Assembly: GCF_003205615.1 (NCBI RefSeq)
Contig: NZ_PYBV01000061.1
Coordinates: forward strand, 1 to 53,612
DNA length: 53,612 nucleotides
Direction: 5' to 3'
Source of the DNA: Micromonospora arborensis
Lineage (GTDB): Bacteria > Actinomycetota > Actinomycetes > Mycobacteriales > Micromonosporaceae
Under the pieces are notes generated by a model. That model did not search any database and had not been told where the DNA came from. It worked only from the letters and a program-made list of their open reading frames with translations. A program made the translations under genes and the position numbers. Below, in pieces: positions 50,595 to 53,612 of the stretch. Position 1 is the stretch's first letter, and every line of letters begins with the position of its first letter.

Positions 50595-50818
50595 CCCGGC
50601 CTGCTCCGCGAGGGTCCAGCCGTTCTTGCGGCCCAGGCCGGAGACCAGCCCGCACAGGTACTGCCGCGCCCGCCGCCGCGGCTCCGAGCGGCGAAACCGA
50701 GGCCCGATCCGGGCATGCAACCGGTCCAACTCCCCATGCCACTGATCGACATCAACGTCCGTCACAGGCAGACCAACGAACGCGAGCCGAACTCGATTCG
50801 CCTACTGCCGTTGCAGTA
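50595..50818 (-). mobile_element. Truncated second copy of the IS701-type element (right 224 bp)
   Basis: Bases 50595-50818 match 47716-47939 with only two or so differences. It keeps the right terminal repeat and the first 57 transposase codons (start 50765), and lacks the rest of the transposase and the left end. It is in the same orientation as the full copy and is followed by TTAA. Confidence 0.88.
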
Positions 50819-50843
50819 TTAAGGCGGTCGAGGGCTGGGTCAG
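50819..50843. repeat. Right copy of 25-bp direct repeat
   Basis: This copy is identical to 46571-46595, 4248 bases away. It begins exactly at the end of the IS fragment (TTAA target) and ends over the stop codon of the DUF5872-like gene. Confidence 0.85.
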
Positions 50844-51394
50844 CCACGCCGGTTGAGTTCCGCCTCGAGCCGCTGGACGAGCGTCTTGCGGTCCTTGCCG
50901 GCGTGCTCGTTACGCAGAGCGGTCCTGAGCTGCCGCGTGTCGAGGCCACGAACCAGCTTGGCGGCTTCGGCGACCGACATCTCCGACATCCGACCGGCCG
51001 TGGTGGCATCTCGACGCGCGCGTTTGGCGGGCCCGGTGTTGGCGACGTACTGCTTGCCGATTCGGGACGCTTCGCGCTTCTTGGTGTCGGTCGCGCGCTT
51101 CTGGCTCTCCGACATCTCGTCCCAGGCCTTCTTGGGCAGGTAACGACTCGTCGTGGCGCCCTTACGCGCACGGGTGTCGCCTTCTTTCGTCTGCCACTTC
51201 TCGTTGCCCCAGCGCTGCAGCGACTTCTGCCGCTCGTCCTTTTCGCCCAGGAATCCCCCGCCGCGCTTCTTGTACTCCTGAGTGACCAGCTGTGACTTGC
51301 GCGCCGACCACTGCCCCGGCCGGCCGCCTTTGTCGGAAGCCTTGATCTGTTCCTTGATCTGCTCTCTGAGCTCGGGTTTCGTATACCGCGCCAT
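50840..51394 (-). CDS. DUF5872-like basic protein
   Basis: The protein has 184 residues and is very rich in Lys and Arg. The N-terminal part (YTKPELREQIKEQIKASDKG, GRPGQWSARKSQLVTQEY, RYLPKKAWDEMSESQKRATD, GKQYVANT) matches DUF5872, which is found also in large DNA viruses and phages. The C-terminal part (MSEMSVAEAAKLVRGLDTRQ) looks like a small SAP/three-helix module. A DNA- or RNA-binding role is plausible, but unproven. The stop codon lies in the 25-bp direct repeat, so its 3' end may have been set by the rearrangement. Confidence 0.75.
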   Translation of the reverse strand: MARYTKPELREQIKEQIKASDKGGRPGQWSARKSQLVTQEYKKRGGGFLGEKDERQKSLQRWGNEKWQTKEGDTRARKGATTSRYLPKKAWDEMSESQKRATDTKKREASRIGKQYVANTGPAKRARRDATTAGRMSEMSVAEAAKLVRGLDTRQLRTALRNEHAGKDRKTLVQRLEAELNRRG

Positions 51395-51417
51395 GACTGG
51401 CAGCTACCCGTGGGCGC

Positions 51418-51448
51418 GGCGCCTATGCCTCCCGGGGGCGCAGGCGCC
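51418..51448 (-). terminator. Hairpin at the end of the histidine kinase gene
   Basis: GGCGCCT (51418-51424) pairs with AGGCGCC (51442-51448), with an inner GCCTCCC/GGGGGC pairing. The outer arm touches the kinase stop codon. The word GCCTCCCGG recurs three times nearby, partly inside the kinase coding end. Confidence 0.6.
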
Positions 51449-52761
51449 TACGCCTCCCGGAGGCGCAGCGCCGCTGCCTCCCGGGGCGACGTCGACGGCC
51501 TGAGCCGGAGCAGCACCTGCGCCCCGCCGCCCGGGCCGGTCCGCAACTCCAGGCGACCGCCGCCGGCCTGCGCGGCACGCCGGGCGATGTCCAGGCCGAG
51601 ACCTGTCGACCCGGCCGCGCTGGCGCCCCGCCGCACCGCGCCCGCCGGCATTCCGGGGCCCTCGTCGGCGACCGTGAGGACCACCTCCCCCACCTCGCGG
51701 GCGAGCCGGACGGCGAACGGCGTGCCGTCGGGCGTGTGGGCGAAGACGTTGCCGAGCAGTGCGTCCACGGCCGCCGTCAGGTTGTCGGCGGCCACACCGA
51801 CCGGGATCGGGCCGGCAGCCAGGTCGAGGGTGACGGTCCGGCCCGTGTCCTCGGCCAGCACCGACCAGAACGCGACCCGGTCGGCGACGATCGCCGCCGC
51901 GTCCGAGGTGGCCGGGCCCCCCGCCGGCGAGTTGCGCCACCGCGCCTGCCGGATCAGCCCGGTGACCGCCCGTTCGAGGCCATCTGCGGCGACGGTGATC
52001 CGGGCGGCGTCGTCCGGGTCGCGCAACGACTCCGCTTCCAGCCGCAACGCGGTCAGCGGCGTACGCAGCTGGTGCGACAGGTCGGCGACCTGCTCACGCT
52101 CCTGCACCAGGAGCACCTGGATCCGGGTGGCGAGATGATTGAGCGCACCAGCCACTTCGCGCAGCTCGGCCGGGCCGGCTGGGGTGACCCGGGCGTCCAG
52201 CTCGGCGTTCGCCAGCCGGTGTGAGACGGCGGAGAGGTCGCTGATCGGCCGGACCAGGGTGTGCGCCAGCCGGTCGGCGACCAGCAGCCCGATCAGCACG
52301 AGGATCACGCCGAGTAGCGCCAGCACCAACCAGGCCCGGGTCACCCCGGCGGTCAGCTCGTGCTGCGGCACCACGATCCGGATCACCCCGGTCCCGTCCG
52401 CCCGTCCCTGCACGGCGATGACCACCTCGCGGCCGGCCGCCGACTCCCCGGTGAGGCTCTGCCCACGGGCGGCCAGGGCCACCGCTGGCGTACGGGGTGT
52501 CTGGGCGCCGAGCACCGTGCCGTCCGGTAGGAAGACGCTCACCGGTCGTCCGGACTCCGCGGCGAGCTGCTCGACGGTGAGTCGGATTGTCGCCGCGTCG
52601 GCGGTGCCGACCACCGGTACCAGACTCTGCGCATCGGCGGTGGCCCGAACGGTGGCCCGATCCTCGGCGACGGTGCGGACCAGCAGCGCCAGCGGCACCA
52701 GGAACGCGATGAGGGTGAGCACGCTGACCGCGGCGACCAGCAGCGCGAGGCGTGCCCTCAC
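51448..52761 (-). CDS. HAMP-domain sensor histidine kinase
   Basis: The protein has 437 residues. Two membrane segments (about 6-28 and 143-163) flank an extracytoplasmic sensor; a HAMP region follows. The phospho-acceptor is His230 in DLSHQLRTPLTALRLE. The ATPase has N-box LLGNVFAHTPDG, G1 DEGPGMP and G2 GSTGLGLDIARR. The GTG start overlaps the regulator's stop (GTGA), so the pair is translationally coupled. The signal is unknown. Confidence 0.9.
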   Translation of the reverse strand: MRARLALLVAAVSVLTLIAFLVPLALLVRTVAEDRATVRATADAQSLVPVVGTADAATIRLTVEQLAAESGRPVSVFLPDGTVLGAQTPRTPAVALAARGQSLTGESAAGREVVIAVQGRADGTGVIRIVVPQHELTAGVTRAWLVLALLGVILVLIGLLVADRLAHTLVRPISDLSAVSHRLANAELDARVTPAGPAELREVAGALNHLATRIQVLLVQEREQVADLSHQLRTPLTALRLEAESLRDPDDAARITVAADGLERAVTGLIRQARWRNSPAGGPATSDAAAIVADRVAFWSVLAEDTGRTVTLDLAAGPIPVGVAADNLTAAVDALLGNVFAHTPDGTPFAVRLAREVGEVVLTVADEGPGMPAGAVRRGASAAGSTGLGLDIARRAAQAGGGRLELRTGPGGGAQVLLRLRPSTSPREAAALRLREA

Positions 52762-53453
52762 GGCTGCGCCGCCGGTGCCTCCAGCCGCACCCCGACACCG
52801 CGCACGGTGTGCAGGTAGCGAGGCTGCTGTGCGCTCTCCCCCAACTTGCGGCGTAACCAGGACAGGTGCACGTCGACGGTCTTGTCGGCGCCGCCGTACG
52901 GGATCTGCCAGACCTCGGTGAGCAACTCACGTTTGGTGACCACCTGGCCGGGCCGGCCGGCAAGGTGGTGCAGCAGGTCGAACTCCCGTGGCGTCAGCTC
53001 GACCGCCACCCCGTCCAGGGCGACCTGTCGGGCCCTCGGGTCGATCCGGAGCCCACCCACGACGAGCGCCGGGTCCGGCGCGTCGGCGCCGGCGGGTCCC
53101 CGCCGCAGCACCGCCCGGGCCCGGGCGTCGAGCTGCGCCGCGGTGAACGGCTTGACCACGTAGTCGTCGGCGCCCGCATCGAGCACGCGCACGATCTCGG
53201 CCTCGTCGTCGCGGGCGGTGGCCACGATGACCGGCACCGAGCTGACCGCGCGCAGCATCCGCAGCAGCTCGCGTCCGTCCAGGTCGGGCAGGCCCAGGTC
53301 GAGCACCACGAGGTCGGGCCGGTCGTCGAGCGCGTCGCGGAGCCCGGCCATCGCGGTCGAGGCCGCAGCCACCGCATGGCCGCGTTCCCGCAATGCTCGG
53401 ATCAGCGGGGTACGAATGGTCAGGTCATCCTCGATGAGCAGCAGGCGGGCCAC
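52758..53453 (-). CDS. OmpR/PhoB family response regulator
   Basis: The protein has 231 residues. The receiver has Glu8-Asp9-Asp10, phospho-acceptor Asp52 in LVVLDLGLPD and Lys in DYVVKPF. The C-terminal winged helix reads LTPREFDLLHHLAGRPGQVVTKRELL and KTVDVHLSWLRRKL. The GTG at 53453 has no clear ribosome binding site and may be leaderless. It is controlled by the downstream kinase. Confidence 0.92.
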   Translation of the reverse strand: MARLLLIEDDLTIRTPLIRALRERGHAVAAASTAMAGLRDALDDRPDLVVLDLGLPDLDGRELLRMLRAVSSVPVIVATARDDEAEIVRVLDAGADDYVVKPFTAAQLDARARAVLRRGPAGADAPDPALVVGGLRIDPRARQVALDGVAVELTPREFDLLHHLAGRPGQVVTKRELLTEVWQIPYGGADKTVDVHLSWLRRKLGESAQQPRYLHTVRGVGVRLEAPAAQP

Positions 53454-53612
53454 CCTGGCAGGCTAACGGCTTCGCCCTCAGGACCAAGCGATCTCGCCGT
53501 GGCGGTCGACGAAGCGGCCCGACCGGTGTCCCGACCCTTCGCTGGCGAGGGCGTGATCGACTCCAGGTCGCCGACGTGGCGGTATCCCGCCTCGGCGGTT
53601 TCAAGCGGCGGT
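53454..53612. other. Window end, no supported gene
   Basis: A short minus-strand frame ends at 53478, but an in-frame stop at 53601-53603 and no start codon leave no gene. This is probably the promoter side of the response regulator gene. Confidence 0.4.

Noticed and set aside
53478..53612. Partial minus-strand gene at the window edge
   Set aside because: An in-frame stop at 53601-53603 and no start codon leave no coding unit.
1..53612. tRNA, rRNA or CRISPR arrays
   Set aside because: No cloverleaf-like, ribosomal or regularly spaced repeat sequences were found on either strand; the tandem repeats present are short and unspaced.

Overview
The window is very GC-rich, with many GTG starts (one TTG), Tat and Sec exported hydrolases, an F420-type oxidoreductase fold and actinobacterial families such as DUF222-HNH, EACC1, VMAP and FxSxx-type components. 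This suggests a soil actinomycete, most likely Micromonosporaceae (Micromonospora-like). No rRNA, tRNA or CRISPR array was seen. All calls are from reading the sequence; no database search was run.

Layout. 1-9.1 kb: exported C39-like protein, a GC-rich decayed repeat tract, secreted DUF1996 and DUF305 proteins, an ABC-F ATPase, an orphan AraD-type epimerase with a LacI-type operator, an alpha/beta hydrolase, a GNAT enzyme and an LtrA-type membrane protein. 9.5-21.8 kb: secreted degradative enzymes (GH128 glucanase, GH18 chitinase, M14 peptidase, GH3 lipoprotein, GH92 alpha-mannosidase) interspersed with an epimerase, a PPOX protein and an orphan EACC1 protein. 22.2-31.6 kb: a two-armed conflict-type locus. 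32-40.7 kb: CBM13-esterase, SanA-like protein, LacI regulator with divergent GH43 enzyme, an ECF sigma/membrane protein/lipoprotein cluster and a CBM13-GH46 chitosanase. 40.7-46.5 kb: MerR-thioredoxin pair, PPOX protein, DUF222-HNH protein, ABC exporter behind a MerR/SoxR-type promoter and a PepSY protein. 46.5-50.8 kb: an IS701-type element, a two-gene cargo (BNR/sialidase-like protein and membrane protein) and a 224-bp IS fragment, the segment being bracketed by a 25-bp direct repeat. 50.8-53.6 kb: DUF5872-like protein and an OmpR-type two-component system.

The most interesting region is 22.2-31.6 kb. The plus arm encodes a small EACC-like protein, a VMAP-type protein with an N-terminal EAD2-like domain, a 42-codon linker ORF and a 1297-residue SAV_2336/NB-ARC/TPR (FxsT-like) protein. 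The convergent minus arm encodes a caspase-like protease with its own EAD2-like domain, an 86-residue FxSxx-like peptide and an HExxH (TIGR04267-like) putative peptide beta-hydroxylase. A perfect 15-bp-stem hairpin separates the arms. The MoxR ATPase and the FxsB radical SAM enzyme expected in related systems are absent from the window. The peptide carries its FxSxx motif 12 residues before the stop instead of at the C-terminus. I read this as a reduced or variant VMAP/FxSxx conflict system joining a proteolytic effector to a RiPP-like modified peptide.

The enzymes target beta-1,3-glucan, chitin, chitosan and mannan, as expected for fungal cell wall turnover, plus xylan or arabinan side chains. 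Several carry separate palindromic operators, so they appear to be controlled one by one by different regulators, mostly LacI-type and mostly encoded elsewhere.
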